Assembly (NCBI RefSeq): GCF_027922265.1
Contig: NZ_BSFI01000023.1
Span: 62,001-126,000 of the forward strand
DNA length: 64,000 bases
Reading direction: 5' to 3'
DNA from: Hansschlegelia plantiphila
GTDB taxonomy: Bacteria > Pseudomonadota > Alphaproteobacteria > Rhizobiales > Methylopilaceae
In this document: positions 1-8,551 of the stretch, piece by piece
How positions within the stretch are numbered: the first letter of the stretch is position 1
Layout: every line of letters begins with the position of its first letter
Notes under the pieces: model-generated
The model's database searches: none
Told to the model about the DNA's origin: nothing
What the model saw: only the letters and a program-made list of their open reading frames with translations
Position numbers and translations under genes: made by a program

Positions 1-1529
1 TCGACGGGCGCCATCGGCAGGGTCGAGTCGCCGACCCTCGCCACCACATCCTCTATGTCCATTCCCATCGCGTCGGCGCCGATCTGCGCGAGGATGGTGT
101 AGGTGCCGGTGCCGATGTCGGCGGTCGCGCAGGCGACCTCCAGCCTGCCGTCGGCGGACAGGGTCACGCGCGCCGAGTGCGCCTGCATCATCGCTTCCCA
201 GCAGCCGGTCGCCATGCCGTAGCCGACGAGTTCGCGACCCTCCTTCATCGAGCGGGGCTCCGGGCTTCGCTTCGACCAGCCGAAGCGTTCGGCGCCCTGC
301 TCGTAGGCCGCCCGGAGCTCCTTCGAAGAGAACGGCTTGTCGTCGTTGGCGTCCTTCTCCGCATAATTCCGAAGCCGGAGCTCCACGGGGTCGACGCCGG
401 TCGCATAGGCCAGTTCGTCCATCGCGCATTCGAGGGCGTAGACGCCGAGCGTCGCGCCGGGCGCCCTCATGTCGGACGGGGTGGAGGTGTCGACCTTGGC
501 GAGTTCGTATTTCAGCGAGACGTTGGCGCAGTCATAGATCAGGCCGGACCAGTTTACGGTCGGCTCCTGATAGTCCTCGAACTGGGACGTCGCCTGGATC
601 GCGTGGTGCTGGATCGAGGTCAGCTTGCCTTCGCCATTGGCTGAGAGAGCCACCGTCTGCAGGACGTCGGGCCGCCAGCCCATCGTGTACATCTGCTGGC
701 GGGTCAGCACGACGCGCACCGAACGCTCGAGCTTCAGGCTCGCCATCACGGCGAGGAAGACGTCGTAATGCGGCCGGAGCGCCATCCCGAACGAGCCGCC
801 GACGAAGGGCGAGAAGAACTGCACCTTTTCGGGGTCCAGGCCGAACACCGCGCAGACGTAGTTCTTGGGGTTCATCACCCCTTGGGTCTTGTTGTGGACG
901 GTGAGGGCGCCGTCGCCTTCCCAGATCACGGTGGTGGCCTGCAGCTCCATCGGATTGTGGTGCTCGGGCGAGACCCGATAGTCCTGCTCAAGCCTGATCT
1001 GAGAACCGGCGAATGTGGCCGCTGCGTCGCCGCGCGGCTCGGGCGGCGGAGGAATGCCGTTGCGCTTCTCCGGCGGGTCGTAGGCTTCGTTGCGGACCGC
1101 CGCGACGTCGACCACGGGCGTCTCGGTCTCGTATTCCGCGATCACCAGAGCCGCGGCGTCGCGGGCGTGTTCGTGCGTGTCGGCGACAACCAGCGCGATC
1201 GGCTGCCCGCTGAAGGCTATGCGGTCGTCGCGGAACGGCCGGAACGGGCTGCCCGGAACGGCCACCATGTCATTCAGATAGGGCTTGTCGTCCTTCGGCG
1301 TTTCCGGCCGGTTCTCGTGCGACAGGATCTCGATGACGCCGGGCGCGGCCTTCGCCGCGGTCAGATCGAGCTTCGCGATGCGCCCCTTTGCGATCGCGCT
1401 CGGCACGGCCGCGGCATAGGCGAGATCGTCGGCCGTGAACTCGGCGGCGTACTTCGCCTGTCCCGTCACCTTCAGCGCGCCGTCGACGCGGGGCTGGGAG
1501 CGGCCGACATAAGGATGGACGTTCGACAT
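1..1529 (-). CDS. Molybdopterin-binding subunit of a xanthine dehydrogenase/aldehyde oxidase-type enzyme, partial
   Basis: Third gene of a three-subunit molybdenum hydroxylase operon; this subunit carries the molybdopterin cofactor and oxidises the substrate. The ATG at 1529 opens a frame reaching the left window edge without a stop, so 509 codons are visible out of a usual 700-750. The N-terminus (VGRSQPRVDGALKVTG) and the following hammerhead domain (roughly residues 20-125) are typical of the family, and a glycine-rich FVGGSFG motif follows. The catalytic glutamate near the C-terminus lies outside the window. It starts 11 bp after the FAD subunit stop. The order FeS-FAD-Mo matches E. coli paoABC. 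The substrate is inferred only as an aldehyde or N-heterocycle. Confidence 0.93.
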   Translation of the reverse strand, partial: MSNVHPYVGRSQPRVDGALKVTGQAKYAAEFTADDLAYAAAVPSAIAKGRIAKLDLTAAKAAPGVIEILSHENRPETPKDDKPYLNDMVAVPGSPFRPFRDDRIAFSGQPIALVVADTHEHARDAAALVIAEYETETPVVDVAAVRNEAYDPPEKRNGIPPPPEPRGDAAATFAGSQIRLEQDYRVSPEHHNPMELQATTVIWEGDGALTVHNKTQGVMNPKNYVCAVFGLDPEKVQFFSPFVGGSFGMALRPHYDVFLAVMASLKLERSVRVVLTRQQMYTMGWRPDVLQTVALSANGEGKLTSIQHHAIQATSQFEDYQEPTVNWSGLIYDCANVSLKYELAKVDTSTPSDMRAPGATLGVYALECAMDELAYATGVDPVELRLRNYAEKDANDDKPFSSKELRAAYEQGAERFGWSKRSPEPRSMKEGRELVGYGMATGCWEAMMQAHSARVTLSADGRLEVACATADIGTGTYTILAQIGADAMGMDIEDVVARVGDSTLPMAPV

Positions 1530-1540
1530 CGCTCGCTCCC

Positions 1541-2557
1541 TCAGTTCACGGTCTTGCTCGACTGGACCTGTGGGGTCGCCGCCGCAGCCTGTCCGAGCGC
1601 CCGTACGATCGCGCGATGGGCGAGCTCGATCTTGAAGTCGTTCGCGCCATGGCCCTCGGCGCCGGACAGCAGACTGTCCGCAACCGCCGCGAACGCGGAT
1701 GACGACGGAATCTGACCCTTCAGCAGACCTTCGGCCTTCGGGTCGCGCCACGGCTTGTGCGCGACGCCGCCGAGCGCCACGCGGGCTTCGCCCACCACGT
1801 CCCCGTCCATCTCGATCGCGGCGGCGACCGACACCAGCGCGAAGGCGTAGGACAGACGGTCGCGGAGCTTCAGGTAGCTGTGGTTGGCGCCGAACCGCGG
1901 GGCGGGAAGCTCGACCGCCGTCACCATCTCGCCGTGTGCGAGCGTGTTGTCCTTCTGCGGCTCGTCGCCCGGCAGGCGGTGGAAGTCTTCGAACGCGATC
2001 GTGCGCTCCCCGTCGGGCCCCGCAACATGGACGGTCGCGCCGAGCGCGGCCAGCGCCACGCACATGTCGGAGGGGTGGGTCGCGATGCAAGCGTCGCTTG
2101 CCCCGAGGATGGCGTGGATTCGGTTCACGCCGGTCATCGCCGAGCAGCCGGAGCCGGGCTCGCGCTTGTTGCACGGCGTCGCGACGTCGTAGAAGTAGTA
2201 ACAGCGGGTCCGCTGGAGCAGGTTGCCGCCGGTGGTCGCTGCGTTCCTCAGCTGGGCGGAGGCGCCCGCCAGGATCGCGCTCGCCAGCAGCGGATAGTCA
2301 CGCTCGATGCTCGGGTGATAGGCGAGGTCCGAGTTCGGCACGAGCGCGCCGATCTTCAGTCCGCCGCCGCCGGTCTGCTCGAAGCCCTTGAGCGGCAGTC
2401 GCGTGATGTCGACGAGCCGTCCCGGCCGCTCGACGTCGTATTTCATCAGGTCGACGAGATTGGTGCCGCCGGCGATGAAGCGGGCGTTCGGATCCCGGGA
2501 GACCGCCGCGATGGCGTCGCCGACGCTCTCGGCGCGGTGATAGCTGAAGGTCATCAT
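1541..2557 (-). CDS. FAD-binding subunit of molybdenum hydroxylase, PaoB-like
   Basis: This 338-residue FAD subunit passes electrons from the 2Fe-2S subunit to the external acceptor. The FAD pyrophosphate loop is visible at residues 27-36 (RFIAGGTNLV) and the ATTGGN motif at 107-112. Directly after it lies an insertion with Cys119, Cys129, Cys138 and Cys157, the pattern that carries an additional 4Fe-4S cluster in E. coli PaoB and in 4-hydroxybenzoyl-CoA reductase-type subunits. The start is the first of two adjacent ATGs (2557), overlapping the upstream stop in an ATGA arrangement and preceded by GGAGG. It is translationally coupled to the Fe-S gene. Substrate unknown. Confidence 0.92.
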   Translation of the reverse strand: MMTFSYHRAESVGDAIAAVSRDPNARFIAGGTNLVDLMKYDVERPGRLVDITRLPLKGFEQTGGGGLKIGALVPNSDLAYHPSIERDYPLLASAILAGASAQLRNAATTGGNLLQRTRCYYFYDVATPCNKREPGSGCSAMTGVNRIHAILGASDACIATHPSDMCVALAALGATVHVAGPDGERTIAFEDFHRLPGDEPQKDNTLAHGEMVTAVELPAPRFGANHSYLKLRDRLSYAFALVSVAAAIEMDGDVVGEARVALGGVAHKPWRDPKAEGLLKGQIPSSSAFAAVADSLLSGAEGHGANDFKIELAHRAIVRALGQAAAATPQVQSSKTVN

Positions 2558-3075
2558 TCCGCGGCCTCCAGATGGCGGCGGCGCTGGGACAGGACGTCCT
2601 CGATCGCGTCGACGATGTTGGTGTAGGCGCCGCAGCGGCAGAGGTTGCCGCTCATCAGCTCGCGAATTTCGTCGGACGTCGTCGCATGCCCCTCGTCGAT
2701 CATCGCGACTGCGGAGCAGATCTGCCCGGGCGTGCAGTAGCCGCACTGGAATGCGTCATGGGCGATGAAGGCGGCCTGCATCGGGTGTAGGTCGCCCGGG
2801 GCGCCGAGGCCCTCGATCGTGACGACCTCGCAGCCATCCTTCATGATCGCGAGCTGCAGGCAGGAGTTCACCCGCTTGCCGTCGACGATCACGGTGCAGG
2901 CGCCGCATTGGCCCTGGTCGCAGCCCTTCTTGGTTCCGGTGAGGTGAAGCCGTTCGCGCAACAGGTCGAGCAGCGTCACCGACGGCTCGATCTCGATCGT
3001 GCGGAGCTCGCCATTGACCGTGAGGGTCAGGCTCGTCGGACGCGGCGGGTCGATCGTCGTCTGGGATGTCGACAT
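2554..3075 (-). CDS. 2Fe-2S subunit of molybdenum hydroxylase, PaoA-like
   Basis: First gene of the operon; a 173-residue electron-transfer subunit with two 2Fe-2S clusters. The plant-type ferredoxin cluster uses Cys52, Cys57, Cys60 and Cys72 (GCDQGQCGAC). The second, helical cluster uses Cys111, Cys114, Cys146 and Cys148 (CGYC...CRC). I chose the ATG at 3075 because GGAGG lies 8 nt upstream; an upstream in-frame ATG at 3132 lacks this. From this start there is no twin-arginine signal peptide, unlike E. coli PaoA, so the complex is inferred to be cytoplasmic. The 152 bp up to the next gene may hold the operon promoter, but no clear box was seen. Confidence 0.94.
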   Translation of the reverse strand: MSTSQTTIDPPRPTSLTLTVNGELRTIEIEPSVTLLDLLRERLHLTGTKKGCDQGQCGACTVIVDGKRVNSCLQLAIMKDGCEVVTIEGLGAPGDLHPMQAAFIAHDAFQCGYCTPGQICSAVAMIDEGHATTSDEIRELMSGNLCRCGAYTNIVDAIEDVLSQRRRHLEAAE

Positions 3076-3227
3076 GGCACGGCCTCCGGCGGTTGCGGCG
3101 TCTCTGCGATGCGCTTGTTCAAATGAGAACACTTCCAGGAACGAGTCGTTCCCGGCCGTTCGCCGCTGGGGCGGAAGGCGGACGGATGAGGTCGGCGTCT
3201 ATGACGCGCGCAGGGCCTCGGCCCGGC

Positions 3228-4829
3228 TCAATGCCCGGCGGGAGCGCTGCGTCCGAGCTTCACGTTCTTCAGGATCATGGCGAGCGGCGCCATGCAGAAC
3301 GCGATGACGCCGAGCGTCCAGAACACGTCGATATAGGCCCAGTAGGCGGTCTGCGTCTGAACCTGCTGGCCGATCCAGGCGAACGCCTGACTCTGCGCCG
3401 AAGCGGGCGTGGCGCCATGGCTTACGAAATACTCGGTCGCCTCCCGCAGAGTCCGCTGATAGGCGGGATTGGAAGGATCGATATGCTCGATGAGCCGGCT
3501 CTGGTGGAACTGCTCGCGGTGGGCCAGCACGTTCTGCGCGAGCGACACGCCCATCGAGCCCCCGATATTCCGCGCCATGTTGATCTGCGCGGAGGCCTGG
3601 TCGGTCTGGTCCGGCCGGAGTCCGGCATAGGACGCCGCGGTGATGGACAGGAACACCAGCGGGAGCCCCGCGCCGACGTACATCCGCGCCTCCGCGAAGA
3701 ACCAGTAAGTCGAATCTCCGTAGAGAAAGGTCAGGCGATACATCCCGACCGTGATGATCAGGGCCCCGGCCGCGATCATCCATTTCGGCTGGACATAGCC
3801 GGAGAGCCTCCCCGCCAGAACCATCATGATCACGGTGACGATCCCGCCCGGCGCCAGCACGAGCCCCGCGAGCGTGGCGGTGTATCCGTATTCCTCCTGA
3901 ACGATCTGCGGGACGAACTGCGTGGTCGAGATCAGGATCGCCCCTGTGCCGAGCATCACGACGAAGCAGGAGCTGAACTGGCGGGACCGCAGCAGAGTGA
4001 GGTCGACCGCCGGGTTCTCGCGGGTCAGCAGCCAGGGAATCATCGCGACGAAGGACGCGGCGCAAAGGATCGCGAAGCCGATGATCAGGTTCGAGCCGAA
4101 CCAGTCTTTCCGCAGACCTTCGTCGAGCACGACCTCAAGGGACCCGAGGAAGCTCGCGACCAGCAGGAAGCCGACCACGTCGAAGCGGACGCCGCGCTTG
4201 CTCAGCTTTCGGCGCTCCTCGATGGCCGCGTCGGAATCCTGCAGCAGCCACCCCATCAGCGCGAGCGAGGCGGCGCCGATCGGCCCGTTGATGAGAAAGC
4301 ACCAGTGCCAGGAGAAATTGTCCGAGAGCCAGCCGCCGAGGGTGGGCCCGATCACCGGCGCGACCACGATCGCGACGCCATAGAGCGCGAAAGCCTGGCC
4401 GCGCTTCTGCGGCGGGAAGGCGTCGGCGAGGATGGATTGCGCCAGCGGCGCCATGCCGCCGCCGCCGAGGCCCTGCAGCACGCGGAAGAAGAGGAGGGAT
4501 TCGAGGCTCCAGGCGAAGCCGCACAGGACCGAGGCGGCCGTGAAGATCGCCACGCTGAGCATGAAGAACGCTTTGCGGCCGTAGCGCTTGGCGAGGAAGC
4601 TCGACGCCGTGAGGGCGACCGCATTGGCGACGAGATAGCTCGTCACGACCCAGGCCGCCTCGTCGGGGCCGACGGCGAGGCCGCCCGAGATGTAGCGCAG
4701 CGCGACGTTGGCGATGGTGGTGTCGAGCACCTCCATGAAGGTCGCGAGCGCAACGACCACCGCTACGGCCCATGGATTGACGCCGCCCGGCGCACGCGCG
4801 TCGGCGGGCGCCGTTCCGTCCGCGCTCAC
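3228..4829 (-). CDS. MFS drug efflux transporter, DHA2 family (EmrB/QacA-like)
   Basis: Proton-driven inner-membrane multidrug exporter of about 533 residues, the usual length for 14-helix DHA2 members. The first helix carries the family signature around VLDTTIANVAL, followed by the RVLQGLGGG motif in helix 4 and GPTLGGWLSD in helix 5. The start is taken as GTG at 4829, which overlaps the stop of the upstream HlyD gene (GTGA); a longer frame from ATG 4889 would overlap that gene by 64 bp. It pairs with the adjacent membrane-fusion protein, as in emrAB. The final codons read RSAPAGH. Substrates cannot be deduced. Confidence 0.93.
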   Translation of the reverse strand: MSADGTAPADARAPGGVNPWAVAVVVALATFMEVLDTTIANVALRYISGGLAVGPDEAAWVVTSYLVANAVALTASSFLAKRYGRKAFFMLSVAIFTAASVLCGFAWSLESLLFFRVLQGLGGGGMAPLAQSILADAFPPQKRGQAFALYGVAIVVAPVIGPTLGGWLSDNFSWHWCFLINGPIGAASLALMGWLLQDSDAAIEERRKLSKRGVRFDVVGFLLVASFLGSLEVVLDEGLRKDWFGSNLIIGFAILCAASFVAMIPWLLTRENPAVDLTLLRSRQFSSCFVVMLGTGAILISTTQFVPQIVQEEYGYTATLAGLVLAPGGIVTVIMMVLAGRLSGYVQPKWMIAAGALIITVGMYRLTFLYGDSTYWFFAEARMYVGAGLPLVFLSITAASYAGLRPDQTDQASAQINMARNIGGSMGVSLAQNVLAHREQFHQSRLIEHIDPSNPAYQRTLREATEYFVSHGATPASAQSQAFAWIGQQVQTQTAYWAYIDVFWTLGVIAFCMAPLAMILKNVKLGRSAPAGH

Positions 4830-5998
4830 CTGACCTGAACCGTCGGGACGATCGACATGCCGGGTCCGATGGCGACGTCGGTCGGCCACCGGTCGACGAC
4901 GATCTTGACCGGGATGCGCTGGACCACCTTGACGTAGTTGCCGGTGGCGTTCTCCGCCGGCAACAGGCTGAAGGCGACGCCGGAGCCGGGCTGCACGGAA
5001 TCGACGTGGCCCCGGATCTTGTGGTCGGGATAGGCGTCGATCACGACGTCGACGGGCTGACCCGGGCGCATGTCGGTGACCTGGGTCTCCTTGAAGTTCG
5101 CCGTCACCCAGATCTCGTCGGGCACGAACGTCGCGAGGCCTGCGCCGGCCTGCGCGAACTGGCCCTTGGAGCCGGTCAGCTGCACCAGCCGGCCGGGTTG
5201 GGCGGCCGTCACCGTCGTGTAGCTCAGGTCGAGCCTGGCCTGAGCGACGCGGGCTTTCGCCTGATCGAGCTGCGCGCTCGCGCTCGCCTTTTGCGCCTGC
5301 AAAGCTTTGACCTGCTTCTGCGCGGAGCCGAGGTTGGCCTGAGCCTGCGTCAGGGCCGCCTGCTGCTGTTGAAGGGTCGAGCGCGTGGATTCCTCGCGCT
5401 GCACGCTTCCCGCCCCTTTCTGGGCGAGCTCCTTGTAGCGCGCGGCGTCCTGTTCGGCGAACTGCAGGGTCGCCTGCGCCTGCGTCACCTGCGCCTCGGC
5501 GACCTCGATCTGGGATTTCTGTTGGTCGATCTGGGCGTCGGCGTTCACCACCGCCGCTTCCGCGGCCTCCTGCTGCGCCTGGGCGAGGTCGAGGGCGACC
5601 TCATAGTCACGGCGGTCTATCTGGAACAGGACCGCCCCCGTCTCGACGTGCTGGTTGTCGCCGACCGGCGCGTCGACGACGAAGCCCGTCACCTTCGGCG
5701 AGACGGTGAAGCTGCGCGCGTCGACGAAGGCGTCGTCCGTGCTCTCGAACGGATGGATCCTGACAAGCCAGAAGAAATAGCCCGCGACTGCAAGCGCCGC
5801 TATCGCGATCGCGCCGATCGCGACCCAGAGCGGATGCCGCCGCAGAAAGCCGAAGCGTTTCGGCCTCTCGGTCTCGTTGGAAGCATCCGCCGGATTGGCG
5901 GTCTTTCCGGCCGGCGGTTCGACGACACGGACGGAGTCCTGCTGCGTCTTTTCAGCCCGAGAGAGCTTCGCATCGTCCGCGAGGGCGCCGTCCGCCAT
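4826..5998 (-). CDS. HlyD/EmrA-family membrane fusion protein
   Basis: Periplasmic adaptor (390 residues) that links the MFS exporter to an outer-membrane channel. A 45-50-residue cytoplasmic tail precedes a single membrane helix at about 57-79. After the helix comes the family start (FESTDDAFVDA) and a biotinyl-lipoyl-like half motif. Residues 130-270 form a long Gln/Ala-rich coiled-coil hairpin, followed by the beta-barrel domain ending in TVQVR. ATG 5998 is preceded by AGGA at a suitable distance, whereas ATG 6022 is not. It is first in the operon and its stop overlaps the MFS start. No linked TetR or MarR regulator is present. Confidence 0.93.
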   Translation of the reverse strand: MADGALADDAKLSRAEKTQQDSVRVVEPPAGKTANPADASNETERPKRFGFLRRHPLWVAIGAIAIAALAVAGYFFWLVRIHPFESTDDAFVDARSFTVSPKVTGFVVDAPVGDNQHVETGAVLFQIDRRDYEVALDLAQAQQEAAEAAVVNADAQIDQQKSQIEVAEAQVTQAQATLQFAEQDAARYKELAQKGAGSVQREESTRSTLQQQQAALTQAQANLGSAQKQVKALQAQKASASAQLDQAKARVAQARLDLSYTTVTAAQPGRLVQLTGSKGQFAQAGAGLATFVPDEIWVTANFKETQVTDMRPGQPVDVVIDAYPDHKIRGHVDSVQPGSGVAFSLLPAENATGNYVKVVQRIPVKIVVDRWPTDVAIGPGMSIVPTVQVR

Positions 5999-6624
5999 GG
6001 CTCGTCCTGTTGATTGGCGCATCGAGAATGCCGCCCGACGGCGCGCGTCTGGCCGAGCGTGGGGCTAAACGGGCCGCACGGCGTGACGTTCCTGCTCAAA
6101 GCGCAAGCCAGACCGGCGTTCGTCGCAAGATCGAGCACGAGCGAACGGCGCCGGCGTGCGCCAAATCCCCGGTGAGATCCGGACCGCCGCATTCAGACGG
6201 ACACAAACCTGATTTCCCTCATTCATGAGCCGCCTCTCAGTTTCCGAGCGTTTCGTAGAAACGCGGTCACCTGGAAACGGCCTGATCGGGGTTTAGACAT
6301 AACGACTTCAATCGAACCTGATTACGCAAACAGCAGATGGCGTGGGTCGTATGACGCACCATATGCGTCGCTTCCATCGGGATACGCTATCGCATTTCAA
6401 CTTTTACGAGAAATATCCTTGACCGAAGGGAGTGGATGGTGATCCTGCGATCAGTTATAGTGCAACCGTTCCCTGGTTTGTGGGCGCATCGAGAATTTCG
6501 AAGCTCATTGCTAATCCGCCGAGGCTTCCGCAGCTCATAACTTTGGCTCGACTGACGATGCGCCTGACGGGGCTGTTGAAGGTTAGACCCTGCCCTTGTG
6601 CGTTATGTAGGTAAGGAAATGGCC
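5999..6624. other. 626 bp intergenic region, relatively AT-rich, with an inverted repeat
   Basis: It separates the efflux operon (minus strand) from the polysaccharide locus (plus strand). The part from about 6240 to 6620 is visibly richer in A and T than its surroundings. A 6-bp inverted repeat, GACGCA/TGCGTC with a 5-nt spacer, lies at about 6350-6366 and could be an operator. A short open frame from GTG 6432 or ATG 6436, behind GAAGGGA, gives at most 60 residues without recognisable features; I do not call it a gene. Promoters for both flanking units are expected here, but no convincing -35/-10 pair was found. Confidence 0.5.
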
Positions 6625-7155
6625 ATGTGCTTGGGGGATTGGGCAATCTTGACGCGGTTTGGTTTTGCTGCCGCCGCCGGATTGATGCTGGCGTCGTACG
6701 CATCCTCGGCCTCGGCCTTCGATGCGCTGGGCGGCGACTGCGGCTGCTCGATCCCTCTTCCCACGAAGGGCGTGCGGGTAGGCGAAGTGTCCCGAGCCAA
6801 TGACGACGTGTTGGTCAGTGGCCGCGGTGGCCTCGTTCGGGGTAAACCTGGAGCTCCGCTGAAGGTTGGATCACGGGTTATCGTCGGTCCGAACGGTAGT
6901 GCGCAGATCGCGCTCGGCGCCTCCTGCAACCTCAGCCTCCGCGCCAATTCCACAGTTGATATCGCTCGATCCGGCGAAATGGTGTGCGTGACTAGCGCGG
7001 GCGCCGGCGGCGAGGCGGCGGTTGGTCGTGCGGCCGGAATCGGCGGAGTTGGCGGTGCAAGCCTTGGCGCCGCGGGCGCTGCAGCCGCCGCGATCTTCAT
7101 CGCCGCCGATAATGACGACAAAGGCGACGCGCCGCCGGTGAGCCTCGGCAAGTAG
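6625..7155 (+). CDS. Exported FecR-like domain protein of unknown function
   Basis: About 176 residues. The N-terminus has a hydrophobic stretch ending in SSASA, a plausible signal peptide. The middle (about 40-115) resembles a FecR domain: a short strand-rich segment with VRGKPGAPLKVGSRV, then LRANSTVDI, where FecR proteins have a conserved Ser/Pro-Asn-Ser turn. Cys pairs CGC and SCN could form disulfides. A Gly/Ala-rich hydrophobic segment (about 130-155) followed by an acidic tail suggests a C-terminal membrane anchor. ATG 6625 is preferred because AAGGA lies 7 nt upstream; ATG 6619 is only 1 nt from it. It opens the polysaccharide locus, so a surface or assembly role is possible but unproven. 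Confidence 0.7.
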   Translation: MCLGDWAILTRFGFAAAAGLMLASYASSASAFDALGGDCGCSIPLPTKGVRVGEVSRANDDVLVSGRGGLVRGKPGAPLKVGSRVIVGPNGSAQIALGASCNLSLRANSTVDIARSGEMVCVTSAGAGGEAAVGRAAGIGGVGGASLGAAGAAAAAIFIAADNDDKGDAPPVSLGK

Positions 7156-7191
7156 GTTTCCGAACCTCGTCCGCGATACAGTAAGATTGAG

Positions 7192-7207
7192 CCTCGCTGA
7201 TGCGAGG
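7192..7207. terminator. Short hairpin downstream of the FecR-like gene
   Basis: CCTCGC and GCGAGG form a perfect 6-bp stem with a TGAT loop, 36 bp after the stop of the FecR-like gene and 235 bp before rfbA. It is not followed by a T-run, so it is at best a weak or factor-assisted terminator. The remaining space up to 7442 shows no gene. Confidence 0.3.
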
Positions 7208-7442
7208 GGTCTGCTTCGGCCGCGCCCTGGTCGATACACCCGATGGCCCCTGCCTCGCCTAGACCGTGCGGGTCCATGGAGTTCGGAGCGAGCAAGAAGG
7301 CGCCTAAATATCGTGAAAGCTGGCGTCGCGCACCGTTGTTAAACGCCCTGATACCCGGATCGCTTAAAAGCAGCAGCTTGGCGCGACATGCGCCGCCGGC
7401 CTTATCGTCAAGGTTTGGCGGAGAGCGGGAGGCGAAGCTGAT

Positions 7443-8333
7443 ATGACGACTCGCAAGGGCATAATTCTTGCCGGCGGTTCTGGGACACGGCTTTACCCCG
7501 CCACCCTGGTCGTGTCGAAGCAACTCCTGCCCGTCTATGACAAACCTATGATCTATTATCCCCTCGGCGTGCTGATGCTGGCGGGGATCCGCGACATCCT
7601 TATCATATCGACGCCGGGCGACCTGCCCTTGTTCCAGAGGCTGCTGGGCGACGGCTCGGCGTTTGGGCTGTCGATCTCCTATGCGGACCAACTGCAACCG
7701 AATGGTCTCGCCGAGGCCTTCCTCATAGGTCGCGATTTCGTCGGCTCCGACCCTGTCGCGCTTATCCTCGGCGACAACATCTTCTTCGGGCATGGCATGT
7801 CCGAGCTCTGCCGCGAGGCGGCGGCTCAAACGTCGGGCGCGACCATCTTCGCCTATCACGTTGACGAGCCTAGCGCTTACGGCGTTGTCGAGTTCGACCA
7901 GGCGACAGGATTGGCGAAGTCGATCGAGGAGAAGCCGGCGTCCCCGAAATCCAACTGGGCTGTCACGGGCCTTTATTTCTACGACAACGCCGTGCTCGAC
8001 ATCGCGTCCTCGATCCGGCCGTCGGCAAGAGGCGAACTTGAAATCACCGACGTCAACGCCCGGTATCTCGCCTCCGGATCCTTGCAGGTGAGGCGTCTTG
8101 GCCGCGGGTTCGCTTGGCTCGACACCGGCACCCACGACAGTCTTCAGGAAGCGTCCGCGTTCGTGCAGACGATCGAGCGCCGGCAGGGCTTCAAGGTCAT
8201 GTGCCTTGAGGAAATCGCGCTCGAGTTCGGCTATGTGTCGTCCGAAAGCGTGCTGGCGAGGGCGGCCAGTCTCGGAAAGAACGGCTACGCCGCTTATCTC
8301 CAGCGCCGTGTGAAGGAATTGTCGCTTGCTTGA
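7443..8333 (+). CDS. rfbA: Glucose-1-phosphate thymidylyltransferase
   Basis: Makes dTDP-glucose from glucose 1-phosphate and dTTP, the first step to dTDP-rhamnose and other dTDP-deoxysugars. At 296 residues it is full-length. The nucleotide-binding signature [11 protein letters not shown] and the [16 protein letters not shown] segment are present near the N-terminus, as are GDNIFFGHG and, later, [10 protein letters not shown]. The start follows GGGAGG. No clear rmlB or rmlC is present in the window, although an RmlD-like reductase lies at 22134; the missing steps must be encoded elsewhere or the product feeds another sugar. It opens the biosynthetic part of the polysaccharide locus. Confidence 0.96.
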   Translation: MTTRKGIILAGGSGTRLYPATLVVSKQLLPVYDKPMIYYPLGVLMLAGIRDILIISTPGDLPLFQRLLGDGSAFGLSISYADQLQPNGLAEAFLIGRDFVGSDPVALILGDNIFFGHGMSELCREAAAQTSGATIFAYHVDEPSAYGVVEFDQATGLAKSIEEKPASPKSNWAVTGLYFYDNAVLDIASSIRPSARGELEITDVNARYLASGSLQVRRLGRGFAWLDTGTHDSLQEASAFVQTIERRQGFKVMCLEEIALEFGYVSSESVLARAASLGKNGYAAYLQRRVKELSLA

Positions 8334-8507
8334 CGTGCTTCAATCGCGGCTTGGAGATCCGGGCGAAGCGGTTCGCGGAGAATCTCGGATTCTTCTCCGG
8401 AACGTTCAACGAGCGCGCGCCGCACGCGTGCGGGCGTAGATATCCGAGGCGTGCAGGACCATCGGCGACACTCGCGTGAGGCCAGGCGCTCCGCGCTTTC
8501 ATCACCC

Positions 8508-8528
8508 GGCTGCGCCTTAGGAGCAGCC
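8508..8528. other. Imperfect hairpin upstream of the acyltransferase
   Basis: GGCTGC pairs with GCAGCC, extended inward by CC/GG across one mismatch, in the 218 bp gap between rfbA and the acyltransferase and just before the latter's GCAGGAG ribosome-binding site. It could end rfbA transcription or modulate translation of the next gene; no T-run follows. Confidence 0.25.
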
Positions 8529-8551
8529 CTTCCCGGTGCAGGAGCTGACCT

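Noticed and set aside
6432..6614. 60-codon frame upstream of the FecR-like gene
   Set aside because: The ribosome-binding site has no spacing to the GTG start, and the peptide has no recognisable feature.
6603..8135. 510-codon open frame on the minus strand opposite rfbA
   Set aside because: It is antisense to rfbA and the FecR-like gene, both clearly coding; its peptide is Arg/Pro-rich low-complexity, as expected for an antisense frame in GC-rich DNA.
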